Under the pieces are notes generated by a model, which saw nothing but the letters and a program-made list of their open reading frames with translations, was not told the DNA's origin and made no database searches. This document shows positions 1 to 10,449 of a stretch of DNA of 64,000 nt, piece by piece; position 1 is the first letter of the stretch; the number at the start of each line of letters is the position of its first letter. The translations under genes were made by a program, and so were the position numbers. Source of the stretch: JACJWR01 sp964556255 (lineage in GTDB: Bacteria; Actinomycetota; Actinomycetes; S36-B12; UBA10799); NCBI GenBank assembly GCA_964556255.1, contig CAZKVQ010000001.1, positions 1 through 64,000 of the forward strand, written 5' to 3'.

Positions 1-1
1 A

Positions 2-1132
<1,131 letters not shown>

Positions 1133-1187
1133 CCTCGAAACCGTCCGTGCCTTCGTTATCGACAGCCCACAACCGAGAGGTAACACC

Positions 1188-1895
1188 GTGACCGCATCCA
1201 ACACCGACACGCTCAACGTCGCCATCCGCCACTCGCCCGCCTTCGCTGTTGCCCGACTCACCCTCGCGCCCGGCCAGCGGGTCCGGGCCGCCTCTGGGGC
1301 GCTCTACATGCGCGATGCCGCGATTACCGTTGAGGCGAAGATGGAAGGTGGCTTCAAGAGCGCCTTCAAGCGCGCGCTGGGCGGGCAGAGCTTCTTCACG
1401 AGCACTTTCGTCGGTGACCCATCACGGGAGACCTGGGTGGACCTGACCCACGTGCTTCCGGGCGACGTCACCTCCATCCCCGTCAGCGCCGAGAAGGGCC
1501 TCGTGCTGACGCAGGGCAACTGGCTAGCGTCCACGGCCGACATCCAATTGGACATCCAGTGGGGTGGCTTCAAGAGCATGCTCGGCGGCGATCGGTTGAT
1601 CGCTGTTCACCTTGCCGGCCAGGGGGAAGCGCTGGTCTGCTCCTACGGCGCGCTCGACACGTTCGAACTGCCCGCCGGCCAGGAGGTGATCGTCGACCTG
1701 GGTCACCTCGTCGGGTACGAGGACACCATGTCGGTGAATGTGCAGACGCAGGGTGGCGGGCTCGCCAACTCCTTCAAGTCCGGCGAGATGGTGGTCGTCA
1801 AGGTTGCGGGTCCTGGCAGGGTCTGGACCCAATCGAGATCAGAACGCGAACTCGCTGACTGGGTGCGCCAGCAAGTCCCGACCAACACCAACTGA
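1188..1895 (+). CDS. AIM24 / TIGR00266-like protein
   Basis: A 235-residue protein starting at GTG 1188, with GAGAGG seven bases upstream. An in-frame ATG further upstream would lie inside the acyl-CoA dehydrogenase gene and has no ribosome site. The protein is rich in beta strands and contains the repeated pattern 'GGFKSAFKRALGGQSFF' (and 'GGFKSMLGGD' later), with an aspartate/glycine-rich core. This is the layout of the AIM24/TIGR00266 family of trimeric beta-sandwich proteins, whose biochemical role is unknown. There are no signal peptide or membrane segments. The gene follows the acyl-CoA dehydrogenase by 55 bp on the same strand, so they may be co-transcribed. Confidence 0.75.
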   Translation: MTASNTDTLNVAIRHSPAFAVARLTLAPGQRVRAASGALYMRDAAITVEAKMEGGFKSAFKRALGGQSFFTSTFVGDPSRETWVDLTHVLPGDVTSIPVSAEKGLVLTQGNWLASTADIQLDIQWGGFKSMLGGDRLIAVHLAGQGEALVCSYGALDTFELPAGQEVIVDLGHLVGYEDTMSVNVQTQGGGLANSFKSGEMVVVKVAGPGRVWTQSRSERELADWVRQQVPTNTN

Positions 1896-1963
1896 TCCGG
1901 CGTGCGACAGGTTACTCGGACGCCGAAGTACCCAGCGCAGGTCACAGCGAGTACCCGGTCAAC

Positions 1964-1969
1964 TACAGT
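1964..1969 (+). promoter_or_regulatory. Candidate -10 box (TACAGT) for the GGDEF/EAL gene
   Basis: TACAGT lies about 38 bases before the GTG at 2008, with a GTCACA hexamer 17 bases further upstream (1941-1946). The predicted leader of about 30 nt contains a GGGG ribosome site. The motif match is by eye only. Confidence 0.35.
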
Positions 1970-2007
1970 GAGAGCACTTCTTCGCTAGTTGCTCCTGGGG
2001 GTTGACC

Positions 2008-4953
2008 GTGGCCACGGCACCGCACCGGGGTCCGATGACGACCACCGGGTCGGCAGATCGACGCCCAGGACGGCTGATCGGCTGGCTGAGCGTCGGGGTG
2101 GCCACGACCGCCTTCGGCTTCTCGCTGTTGGCATGGCCGTTGCACTGGTGGGACCCCTTGGTCAGCCGGTGGAATTGGTACCCGACCCCGGCCCCGGTTG
2201 GGTTGGTCGGGCTGGCGCTGTGTCTCGCGGCCGCGCTCGGGTTGGCCACCTGGCGGGATGCGGCTCGCGTCGTCTTCTCGCTCGCTACCCTCACGACACT
2301 CGGCGGCTATGTCTATTACCTGCTCAGTCCCGCTGAGGAGCATTTCGGACCTGCCGAGGCGGTTGCCGGCGGACAACACCCCGATCCATGGGAACACCCG
2401 GCCCCGAGCGTTGTCATCATTCTGGCTCTCGCAGGGTTCGCCGGCATCCTCGGATGCGGACGCAGGTTCCAGCGCACTTTCTCAGCTCTGACCAGCACGC
2501 TGATAGCAGTCGGTCTGGTCACGGCGGTCGCCACCCTGTATGGGGCTTCCTTCCTCACCCTGCCCGACGGTCCCCGACTATCGGGCATTCCGGGAATCGC
2601 CGCCTGCGGACTCGGCCTGGCCATCGCCTGCCTGCGGCCCAGGATCGATCCCATTCGCTGGGTCATGCGGCTGCGTCGGGGAGAGTGGCTTGCCCTGGGC
2701 GTCGGGCTGCTCGACGTCCTGTTCATCCCGCTGCTCTATCGGCTTCTCACCCGGGGGTTCGCGGGCTTCGGGGTCGACCGTGCTGAGGGCTTCGCGCTCA
2801 CCGTCATCATCATGATCCTGGTGGCTCAGGCGGTGATCGCGATAGAGGTCCTTGTGAGGCGTGACCGCTGGGGTCGGGTTGCCGACCTGTCCATCGACGG
2901 CATGGCGATAGTGGATTCAGCGGGAGTCGTCGTGGAAGCCAACGAGCGCGCAGGACAACTCCTCGGGGCAGACCGCAGCGAACTCCTGGGATCCAGGGTG
3001 GAGCGTTGGGTGCCGCCGTCCCGACGCTCCCGTCACGCCGACTTGCGGGAAAGCTACTCCTCCGACACCGACTCTGACGCCATCGAGATGCGCTACGTCG
3101 ATGCGGTGCGACTTGATGGCACGGAGGTTCCACTTCTGATCACCGTGCAACCAACGTTCATCGGCGAGGAATCCCTGTATGTCGTGACACTTCGAGACGT
3201 CAGCCGGGAGCAGCGACTGGACCGCGAGAACCGTCAAGTTCGGGCCCTTCTGGCCGAAGCGACCGACTCGTCGCTGATCGGCCAGTTGCTCGTCGACGTC
3301 AAAGGACGCGTCATGCGGGCCAACACGTCGTTCGCTCATCTGGTCGGCAGTGAGGATTCGGCGGACCTGGTAGGTCGCTCAGCAGCTGAGTTGATCGAGC
3401 CGGCCGACCTTGCGGTGGCCCGCGATGAACTCCGGCCACTGCTCAGGGGTGAGCAATCCAGCGGGGAGTGCGAGGTGCGGCTCAGACGCCCCGACGGAAC
3501 CGAGACCTGGGCGAGGGTGATCGCGAAGAGCCTCCCTCCCGTCGACGAGGTGAGGGTGATCTCAGCACAGGTCATCGACGTGACCGAACGCAGAACGGCT
3601 GAGCGCCTCGCGGAGAGCGCACTTGGCGACCTTGAGTACCGCTCGACCCACGACGCCCTCACCGGACTTCCCAACCGGAGCCTGCTGCTCGACATCCTGG
3701 CCCGAAAACTCGCTCGGCAGTGGGGTTCGGCTCAACGCGTCTCGGTCCTCTACTGCGACATAGACAACTTCAAGTTCGTCAACGATGAGTTCTCACACGC
3801 CGCCGGCGACGAACTACTCGTCGCCATGGCCGACCGCCTCCGTTCGCAGATGCATGATGGCGACGCCTTGGCACGGATCAGCGGCGACGAATTCGTGGTC
3901 GTGCTGGGTGACGCCGAGGCCGAGGACGCTGCGGTTCTCGGGGGCCGAATCCTCGAAGCCGTCGCTCGGAAGCCCTTCAACCTCAGCCTCGGACGCGTGC
4001 ACAGCAGTTTGAGTATCGGCGTCGCCACCTCCAACGCGGAGTCGGATGCCAGCAGCCTGATCCGCGAGGCCGACCTGGCGCTGAAGGCCGCAAAGGAGGA
4101 AGGACGCTCCAGGGTGCGACTGTTCGACTCTTCCTTGCAGGAGCGGGCCGACGAGCGGCTTCTTCTCGCCCAGAGCCTCGGTCTCGCCCTTGCCAACGAC
4201 AAGATCCGTCCCTGGTTGCAGCCGATCGTCCGGATGCGCGATAGGCGGGTGGTGGGATTCGAGGCGCTGGCGCGCTGGGATAGCGGCGACGAACTCGAAG
4301 TCCCCGTGAGCGAGTGGATCGAGGTCGCAGACGAAGTTGGACTGCTGGCGCCACTGGGCGAACGGATGCTGGTCGCGGTGCTGAGGTATCTGAGAGAACT
4401 ACCGGAGCCCATCTGGATCGCGGTCAACCTCGCAGGTTCCCAGCTGAACCCGAGCGTGGTCCAGAGTCTGCTGTCACTTCTCGACGACTCGGGCGTCGAC
4501 CCCACCAGACTCGTCGTGGAAGTGCGCGAGAAGTCGCTGACACGCTCCCCCGACTCGGCGCTGGAGGGCATTGTCGATCTCACCGAGGCGGGCATCCGGG
4601 TCTTCTTCGACGACTTCGGTTCGGGACCGTCGTCATTGACCACGCTCGGCCGGTTGCCGGTGGCTGGGATCAAACTCGACAAGTCGTTCACGGACACCAT
4701 CGACGACGCCAGCGGACCGGAGTGGCGGCTCGCCAAGGCGCTGTCCGAATTGGCGATGTCCCTCGGGTTGGAGACGATAGCCACCGGCATCGAAGATGAG
4801 GTTCAGGAGGCCGAGCTGATCGCCGCGGGCTGGGACTACGGCCAAGGCTGGTTGTACGGGCGGGCGGCACCCGCCGAGGACATCACCGTCGACCTGCAAC
4901 CTGTCGTCCAGGGGGTCGAGTCGCCCGAGGAGCCCACCCGGCTTTCCCACTGA
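2008..4953 (+). CDS. Membrane PAS-PAS-GGDEF-EAL protein (c-di-GMP turnover)
   Basis: About 981 residues. GTG 2008 is preferred because GGGG sits six bases before it; TTG 2002 is also possible. Seven or eight hydrophobic segments fill roughly residues 20-290, as in a membrane-embedded sensor. Two PAS-like domains follow (about 295-410 and 415-540), then a GGDEF domain whose signature reads SGDEF (near residue 625), and an EAL domain (GFEALARW near 752, DDFGSG, LPVAGIKLDKSF, then GIED). The EAL metal and general-base positions appear present, so phosphodiesterase activity is plausible. The first glycine of GGDEF is serine, a change some active cyclases tolerate, so cyclase activity is uncertain. 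The signal sensed by the membrane or PAS part is unknown. It is transcribed alone, from a promoter just upstream. Confidence 0.9.
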   Translation: MATAPHRGPMTTTGSADRRPGRLIGWLSVGVATTAFGFSLLAWPLHWWDPLVSRWNWYPTPAPVGLVGLALCLAAALGLATWRDAARVVFSLATLTTLGGYVYYLLSPAEEHFGPAEAVAGGQHPDPWEHPAPSVVIILALAGFAGILGCGRRFQRTFSALTSTLIAVGLVTAVATLYGASFLTLPDGPRLSGIPGIAACGLGLAIACLRPRIDPIRWVMRLRRGEWLALGVGLLDVLFIPLLYRLLTRGFAGFGVDRAEGFALTVIIMILVAQAVIAIEVLVRRDRWGRVADLSIDGMAIVDSAGVVVEANERAGQLLGADRSELLGSRVERWVPPSRRSRHADLRESYSSDTDSDAIEMRYVDAVRLDGTEVPLLITVQPTFIGEESLYVVTLRDVSREQRLDRENRQVRALLAEATDSSLIGQLLVDVKGRVMRANTSFAHLVGSEDSADLVGRSAAELIEPADLAVARDELRPLLRGEQSSGECEVRLRRPDGTETWARVIAKSLPPVDEVRVISAQVIDVTERRTAERLAESALGDLEYRSTHDALTGLPNRSLLLDILARKLARQWGSAQRVSVLYCDIDNFKFVNDEFSHAAGDELLVAMADRLRSQMHDGDALARISGDEFVVVLGDAEAEDAAVLGGRILEAVARKPFNLSLGRVHSSLSIGVATSNAESDASSLIREADLALKAAKEEGRSRVRLFDSSLQERADERLLLAQSLGLALANDKIRPWLQPIVRMRDRRVVGFEALARWDSGDELEVPVSEWIEVADEVGLLAPLGERMLVAVLRYLRELPEPIWIAVNLAGSQLNPSVVQSLLSLLDDSGVDPTRLVVEVREKSLTRSPDSALEGIVDLTEAGIRVFFDDFGSGPSSLTTLGRLPVAGIKLDKSFTDTIDDASGPEWRLAKALSELAMSLGLETIATGIEDEVQEAELIAAGWDYGQGWLYGRAAPAEDITVDLQPVVQGVESPEEPTRLSH

Positions 4954-5051
4954 TGGCCTAGCCGGAGGCGCCCGGGGTTGTCAGCGTCATCGCCAGCACA
5001 CACTCTGAAGTTGTGGGCAGCGGACTCTGACAGGGCAGGGGGCGATGAACC

Positions 5052-5669
5052 ATGGAAGTATTCGCCAAGAGCCTGCGCTTCCTCGCGCTCGCCATCGTCA
5101 TCTGGACGCTGGTCGATGCCCGCATAGGCCTGCTACGCCTCATCGCTGGTGGCCAGGAACGGCCCACCTGGGGCGAGGCCATCACCTGGCTTGGACCCGT
5201 GGTGCTGCTGATGGCAGCGGCTGTGATGGTGCCAGCGGCGTCGACTTGGCTACTTGGCGGGGCACTGGTGGTTCTACTCATCGCGCGATGGTGGGTCGGC
5301 ACCTCGGACGCCGTGCTGGGTGATGTGGCGCCGACGATGACCAGCACCTTCGCGGCGGTGTTGCTTGCAGGCGTTCCGGTGATTGCAGTCCTGGGCCTGA
5401 GCAGACCGCTTGCCGCCGGAATCATGCTGCTGGTCATTGCGCTTGTGCCCGGGCAGGCGATCGACACCGCGGTGTTCGACGCAATCCGCACCGGCCTCGG
5501 CGCCGCTTCGGTGGTGCTGATCGGCGCGGCCCTGCTCGGCGGTCGGTTGCAGCGCATGGGATCCGGACTACCTGCGCGGCAGCCCAGCCCGGGCGCCCGG
5601 CAACCGTCGGAGTCAGCTCGATTCGCCTCGACCATCGACCCCAACGGTCCACGAACCCGAATGTGGTGA
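5052..5669 (+). CDS. Small integral membrane protein, unknown function
   Basis: A 205-residue protein starting at ATG 5052 after a purine-rich AGGGCAGGGGG stretch. It has about five to six hydrophobic helices through residue ~170, followed by a polar, proline- and arginine-rich tail that ends RTRMW. I recognise no family motif. The strongly hydrophobic third-codon-GC pattern on this strand favours it over the long serine/threonine-rich reading frame on the opposite strand, which looks like a shadow. It stands alone between the GGDEF/EAL gene and the convergent glpD. Confidence 0.65.
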   Translation: MEVFAKSLRFLALAIVIWTLVDARIGLLRLIAGGQERPTWGEAITWLGPVVLLMAAAVMVPAASTWLLGGALVVLLIARWWVGTSDAVLGDVAPTMTSTFAAVLLAGVPVIAVLGLSRPLAAGIMLLVIALVPGQAIDTAVFDAIRTGLGAASVVLIGAALLGGRLQRMGSGLPARQPSPGARQPSESARFASTIDPNGPRTRMW

Positions 5670-5732
5670 GGCCGGTGCACCGGTGGCCGATCCCGCCCCG
5701 TCAGGGCAGCGAACGTCAGCCGAGCGGCGGCG

Positions 5733-7433
5733 TCACCCTGCGGCGGGCAGGCCGGAGTCCTGCGCCTGAGGATGCCCCGGGAACTTGGCATCCGGCTCCC
5801 GGAGCTTGGTGACTGCGGCCTCCCGCTCGGGCGTGAAGTACTCGTCGTAACGCTTCTGCGCCTCGTCACCGAACAGCAGCCTGCAGGCCTCGTGGATCCC
5901 CTCGGCTTCGCGAATCTCCTCGTAGCTGAGCACCAGGGCGATCTTTGACCTGCGACGCAGGAAGTCGTCCAGGGTCGTGATCATCTCCGTCTGGGCCGCG
6001 TAGTACAACTCCACCCGGACGTACTCAGCCCCCGCGATGATGTCGTTCGCCATCGTCGGGTCATCTCTGATGGCCTCCAACATCGCGAACGCCCGCAACC
6101 CGTAGCGCCGCCACAACCGCGTCGAGAGGGTCTCGAAACTGGCCCGTTGGCGCAACTTGTCCAGGTGCATCAGTCGCGCCTGCCTGAAGAACTCGGTCTT
6201 GGTGGCCTTCGGCGGCTCGCCGTACCAGGACTTGCGATCGCGTTCGAGCTTCAGCCCCAGCCGTCCGACGGCCCTGGCGACCTCGTTCCCAACATTCACA
6301 CAGTCGGTCAACTTGCCACCGAAGATGGTGATGAACTTCTTAGACTTGTCCACCTCCATCGCGTGCTTGCGCGACAGCGACGTCCAGTCCTTGGTCTCAG
6401 TGCCCTCACCGCCCCCTTCGACGACCAACGGACGCACGCCGCACCGTGAGGAGATGATGTCGTCCGGGGTCAGCGGCTCATCGAGTTGCAGCCGAGCGTT
6501 GATCTGGTCGAGCAGGAAGTCGCGGTCGCCATCGGTCACCTCGGTGTAGGCCGTATCCACCCGGTCGTCGGTGGTGCCGATACACGACCGGGGGCCCATC
6601 GGGATCACGTAGAAGAGACGCTCCGTGTCGTCGTAGAAGGCGAGCACCCTCTCCTGACCTGCGATTCGTGGGACCAGCAGGTGGATGCCCTTGCTCATCA
6701 CGATGCTGTGCTTGGTGGTGATCCCAAGCTTGTCGTTGAGTCCGTCCACGAATGGACCTGCGCAGTTGATGACCACCTTCGCGGTTAGCTGGAAGTCACG
6801 CCCGGCGTCAGTGTCACGAAGCTGGGCCACCCAGCCGTCGGGACCCCTGGTCGCGTCGAGCAGTTCGACATAGTTGGCGACGGCCGCGCCCGAATTCAGG
6901 GCCGAACGTACGAATCCGAAAACGAACCTCGCGTCGTTGTCGACGATGTAGGCATCCGAATACTCGATACCCCCGAGTGCGGTGTCGATGTCGACGACGG
7001 GTTCCCGGGCCACGATCCCCCGCGGGCTCAGCAAAGCCGGTGGTTTCGTGAAGGCATTACCGATCATCCAGTAGGCGGTCGCGCCGAGCGCCGCGAACCA
7101 CGGCTTGTACGGCGAGTGCTGGTCGAGGGTGGCCAGGAACCTGATCTCCTTGACGTTGGCCGGGTAGGCCTTCATGAGGTGGTTGCGAGAAACGCAGAGG
7201 TTCCGCACAAGGCCGATCTCATAGTTCTCCAGGTACTTGAAACCGCCCCAGACCAAATTCGACGACTCCATGGAGGTGAAGCCGGCGAAGTCACCCCGGT
7301 CGATCAGCGCCACCGACAGGCCGCGAGCGGCCAGCGAAGCGGCAGAAACCGCCCCATTGATACCGGCGCCGACAATCAGTACGTCGAAGTCGCCGCCGTC
7401 GAGTTTCGCGAGATTGGTTGCTCTGAGTCCCAT
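5733..7433 (-). CDS. glpD: FAD-dependent glycerol-3-phosphate dehydrogenase
   Basis: 566 residues, the usual length for aerobic GlpD. The N-terminal dinucleotide fold is intact (VLIVGAGINGAVSAASLAARG, then a DRGDFAG segment). The family motifs SSNLVWGGFKYLE and IGTTDDRVD follow, and the C-terminal ~150-residue helical domain is present. GlpD oxidises glycerol-3-phosphate to dihydroxyacetone phosphate at the inner face of the membrane and delivers electrons to quinone. The ATG at 7433 has the hexamer CATGCT six bases upstream, consistent with a leaderless mRNA, and the promoter is back to back with that of the divergent amidohydrolase. No glycerol kinase or facilitator gene lies in the window, so it acts here as a single gene. 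Confidence 0.93.
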   Translation of the reverse strand: MGLRATNLAKLDGGDFDVLIVGAGINGAVSAASLAARGLSVALIDRGDFAGFTSMESSNLVWGGFKYLENYEIGLVRNLCVSRNHLMKAYPANVKEIRFLATLDQHSPYKPWFAALGATAYWMIGNAFTKPPALLSPRGIVAREPVVDIDTALGGIEYSDAYIVDNDARFVFGFVRSALNSGAAVANYVELLDATRGPDGWVAQLRDTDAGRDFQLTAKVVINCAGPFVDGLNDKLGITTKHSIVMSKGIHLLVPRIAGQERVLAFYDDTERLFYVIPMGPRSCIGTTDDRVDTAYTEVTDGDRDFLLDQINARLQLDEPLTPDDIISSRCGVRPLVVEGGGEGTETKDWTSLSRKHAMEVDKSKKFITIFGGKLTDCVNVGNEVARAVGRLGLKLERDRKSWYGEPPKATKTEFFRQARLMHLDKLRQRASFETLSTRLWRRYGLRAFAMLEAIRDDPTMANDIIAGAEYVRVELYYAAQTEMITTLDDFLRRRSKIALVLSYEEIREAEGIHEACRLLFGDEAQKRYDEYFTPEREAAVTKLREPDAKFPGHPQAQDSGLPAAG

Positions 7434-7477
7434 AGGTCCAGCATGGCGGATGGACCTGGAGCCACGCAGTTCGGCAC

Positions 7478-7483
7478 TAGGCT
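7478..7483 (+). promoter_or_regulatory. Leaderless -10 box (TAGGCT)
   Basis: TAGGCT ends exactly seven bases before ATG 7491, the spacing expected when transcription begins at the start codon. This selects ATG 7491 over the in-frame ATG 7443. Confidence 0.55.
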
Positions 7484-7490
7484 TTCAGCC

Positions 7491-8522
7491 ATGTGCAGCC
7501 TGCCGACGACATTCGAGTCGACCGGCGACTTGGCCCGGCTGCCGTGGTTCGACATCGTCGATGGACGCCTGGTCCTCGACCCCGATGTCGGCCCAACGGT
7601 TGACATGCACGCCCATCTCGCGCTGTCGTACCTGCGTCGGCCGAGCATCGACCTCAACCGGGCGAGTGAGCGTCCGCTGACGTACCTGCCCTTCGACGCG
7701 CCCATGGATCTGGACATCTACGCCAACCGCAATCTGGACGGGGCGGCGATGGCAGCGATGAAGACCGATCTGACCCGGGATTCCCTCGGGCCGTCCGGCC
7801 TGCGCGCAAGCCACACGATCCCCAACCTGCGGCGTGCCATGGCCGACCTGGGGGTCAGAACCACCGTGCTGCACGCGATTGACATGCCCGCCGGGCTGTC
7901 ACGCAACGCCGCAACGTGGCTGACCGCCACCGCGGACATCGACGAGTTGGTGGTCTTCGGCTCCGTGCATCCGCTCACCCGACGTCCGGAAGCCGCACTC
8001 GACGCCCAGCGGGCGAACGGCGCCCGGGGCATCAAGCTGCACCCGGCCGTGCAGCTTGTCCACCCGAGCGGTCCACGGAGCCTGCGGCTCTATCGCGCCT
8101 GCGGGGTCCGACACCTGCCAGTGTTCTTCCATTGCGGCCCAGTCGATATCGAGACCAGGGTGGGGCGGCGCCTCTCGCAGGTCGTGAAGTATGAACGCGC
8201 GGTTGCCGAATGCCCCGACACCACCTTCATCTTGGGTCACTCCGGGGCACTCCAGTTCGATGTGGCCCTGCGGTTGGCCCGCGAGTATCCCAACGTCTGG
8301 CTCGAATTGGCCTCGCAACCGCTCTCGGTCGTGCGCCGAGCCATCGCCGAAGGACCAACGTCCCGGGTGATGTTCGGCAGCGACTGGCCCTTCTACCCGC
8401 AGGCGATGGGCCTGGCGAAAGTGCTGCTCGCCACAGAGAACGACGCCGCCGCCCGCACACGGGTGCTACGGGGAAACGCCACGACCCTGCTCAGGGGCGG
8501 TACGCTCGCACTTGGGGAATGA
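7491..8522 (+). CDS. Amidohydrolase-2 family metal-dependent hydrolase
   Basis: 343 residues from ATG 7491. The TIM-barrel amidohydrolase pattern is visible: DMHAHLALSY (the HxH metal pair), a GIKLHP strand carrying a lysine and histidine, FFHCGP, LGHSGALQ, and GSDWPFYP near the C-terminus, which holds the catalytic aspartate. This matches the PF04909 group (ACMSD/uronate-isomerase-like), whose members hydrolyse or decarboxylate small carboxylic substrates. The substrate is unknown. The gene diverges from glpD with only about 57 bp between starts, so the two promoters overlap. Confidence 0.8.
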   Translation: MCSLPTTFESTGDLARLPWFDIVDGRLVLDPDVGPTVDMHAHLALSYLRRPSIDLNRASERPLTYLPFDAPMDLDIYANRNLDGAAMAAMKTDLTRDSLGPSGLRASHTIPNLRRAMADLGVRTTVLHAIDMPAGLSRNAATWLTATADIDELVVFGSVHPLTRRPEAALDAQRANGARGIKLHPAVQLVHPSGPRSLRLYRACGVRHLPVFFHCGPVDIETRVGRRLSQVVKYERAVAECPDTTFILGHSGALQFDVALRLAREYPNVWLELASQPLSVVRRAIAEGPTSRVMFGSDWPFYPQAMGLAKVLLATENDAAARTRVLRGNATTLLRGGTLALGE

Positions 8523-8555
8523 ACGACCGGTCACCGCCAGCGGTCAGGAGGCGTC

Positions 8556-10364
8556 GTGGGCAAGCGGATCTTCGGCATCATCGTCCTGCTGATCGCGACT
8601 GCGATCGGCCTGTTCTGGCCGGTGGTGTTCGGCGGCGGTAGTTCCGCCAGCGGACCCGTCTATGACCCGGTCTCCATCTCGAACTACGTGGGCGAGTTCG
8701 ATGTCGCTGCGGACGGCAAACTGACGGCGACCGAGACCCTGAACACCGTCTTCCCCTCTGGACGCCATGGCATCTTCAGGTTCTGGCCTACATCCACCCA
8801 GGCGGACTCGCACTATCGGCTGACCCCCACGGTCACATCGATCACCATGGATGGCGCCCCCGTGCCGGTCGAGTACAGCTGGGAGAGCGGGCATCGCTAC
8901 TACGTCGCCAAGATCGGCGACCCGAACTCCTACGTAAGCCCGGGGAGCCACGTCTACAAGATCAGCTACACCATCGACGGCACCATCTTCCCCCCGGACA
9001 AGGGGACCGGCACCTTCGTAAGTTCCGAAGGGACGGCTACGACTAAGCCTGGCTCGGTCTTCTACTGGAACGTGATCGCCTCCGGCTGGAAGATGCCGAT
9101 GGCCAAGGCAACGGTCAAACTCAATCTGCCCTCTCCCGCCGAGACCGTGCAGTGCACAGCCGGCTCGGACGAGACGGCGAACGGTCAGGGTCCGTGTGCC
9201 ATCGCCGGCACCGGAACCCAGAACGTCATCCTGGGGGCCACGAGCATCCCGGCCGCCAGCGGAATGACGGTGCGCGCGGCGATGCCGATGCCGGATCCGC
9301 CCCAGGTGACACTGCCGTGGCCGGTCGCTTTTGACGCCGTGTTCGGAACCAACGTCGGGGTCACTATCGCGGTCTTCGCCGTGTCCGCACTGGCACTGGC
9401 AGCCGGCATCTTCTGGGCCTTCAGCGCCCGGGAAACTCCCCCGGGCCTGCCGGTGATGTACGCCCCGCCGCAAGGAATGGGTCCGGTGCAGACCGTCTAC
9501 ATCGCCAAGGAGACCGTCGGTGAGCATGCGCTGACCTCCACGCTTCTCTATGCGGCGGACAAGAACGTGGTCAAACTCTTCGGAGGCGGCGGCGACGACT
9601 GGATCGTGCAGGGCATTACGACCCCCGAGTACTGGGCGCCGCTCGATCCGGTAACGCGAGCGGTCGGTGACTCTCTGGGCCTGACCACGTACGGCGCCTC
9701 GCTGGCCGCCGATGGTTCCGTCTCGTCAGGTAAGACCCTCAAGTCGGCGATCGCGAAGATGGAGTCCACCACGAAGGCCTGGGCGCAGAGCGAGGGCTAC
9801 ACCGTTTCGGCACCGATGGAAAAGCTGGGCCGGTTCGTCTGGGTCCTGGCCGGCATAGCCGCCGTGGTCGGCTTCATCGCCTGGTTCGGTCCCACCATGT
9901 TCGGACTTCCGGGCGCAGCATTCGTGATCGGTGGCCTGGGATTGATGAAGACCGGGGTCGGCACCCGCCGAACTGAGACCGGCCGCCGTGCCTGGTCGGA
10001 GGCCGGAGGTTTCGAACGGCTGCTGTCAACCCCGTCAGCCGAGGACCGGTTCGACTTCTCGGCCGATAAGAACCTGTTCATCGCCTTCATCCCCTACGCC
10101 GCCGCCTTCGGGGTGGCCGACAAGTGGGCGGAGAAGTATCGGGTCACGACCGGTGAGGAACCTCCCATTCCCGTCTGGTACCCCTACCCGTACGCCGGTG
10201 GGATGGGTCTCTACTCGTCGGGCGGCGGCGGCTTCGAGAGTTTCGAGAGTTCGCTGTCCTCCTCCATCGGGGCCTACGAGGCTTCGCAGTCTTCCTCATC
10301 ATCAGGCGGCGGTGGCGGCGGCTTCGGCGGCGGTGGTGGCGGCGGTGGTGGCGGCTCTTGGTAG
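8556..10364 (+). CDS. DUF2207 membrane protein with glycine-rich C-terminus
   Basis: 602 residues from GTG 8556, preceded by AGGAG five bases upstream. There is an N-terminal membrane segment (about 5-25), then an extracytoplasmic beta-rich region (about 35-250) of DUF2207 type with LTATETLNTVFPSGRHGIFR, a second TM near 265-285, a cytoplasmic domain, two TM helices near 425-470, and a C-terminal tail of serine and glycine runs ending GGGSW. That architecture is typical of the DUF2207 family, which is often encoded beside lemA. The function is not established; a role at the envelope is inferred from topology. The lemA gene begins 85 bp downstream. Confidence 0.82.
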   Translation: MGKRIFGIIVLLIATAIGLFWPVVFGGGSSASGPVYDPVSISNYVGEFDVAADGKLTATETLNTVFPSGRHGIFRFWPTSTQADSHYRLTPTVTSITMDGAPVPVEYSWESGHRYYVAKIGDPNSYVSPGSHVYKISYTIDGTIFPPDKGTGTFVSSEGTATTKPGSVFYWNVIASGWKMPMAKATVKLNLPSPAETVQCTAGSDETANGQGPCAIAGTGTQNVILGATSIPAASGMTVRAAMPMPDPPQVTLPWPVAFDAVFGTNVGVTIAVFAVSALALAAGIFWAFSARETPPGLPVMYAPPQGMGPVQTVYIAKETVGEHALTSTLLYAADKNVVKLFGGGGDDWIVQGITTPEYWAPLDPVTRAVGDSLGLTTYGASLAADGSVSSGKTLKSAIAKMESTTKAWAQSEGYTVSAPMEKLGRFVWVLAGIAAVVGFIAWFGPTMFGLPGAAFVIGGLGLMKTGVGTRRTETGRRAWSEAGGFERLLSTPSAEDRFDFSADKNLFIAFIPYAAAFGVADKWAEKYRVTTGEEPPIPVWYPYPYAGGMGLYSSGGGGFESFESSLSSSIGAYEASQSSSSSGGGGGGFGGGGGGGGGGSW

Positions 10365-10449
10365 CCGCAGTTATTCGCCAGTGACTGTTCGCAGGCTCTC
10401 CTGACCATTACAGTTGTTCTCAGCATCCCGTCGATAGGAGTACCCCGCC

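Noticed and set aside
4958..5869. Minus-strand frame of 303 codons opposite the small membrane protein
   Set aside because: The translation is serine/threonine/arginine-rich without fold signals, whereas the plus strand gives coherent TM helices and a ribosome site.
10300..10364. Dense GGC/GGT repeats as a DNA repeat element
   Set aside because: They encode the glycine-rich tail typical of DUF2207 proteins, so no separate repeat element is needed.
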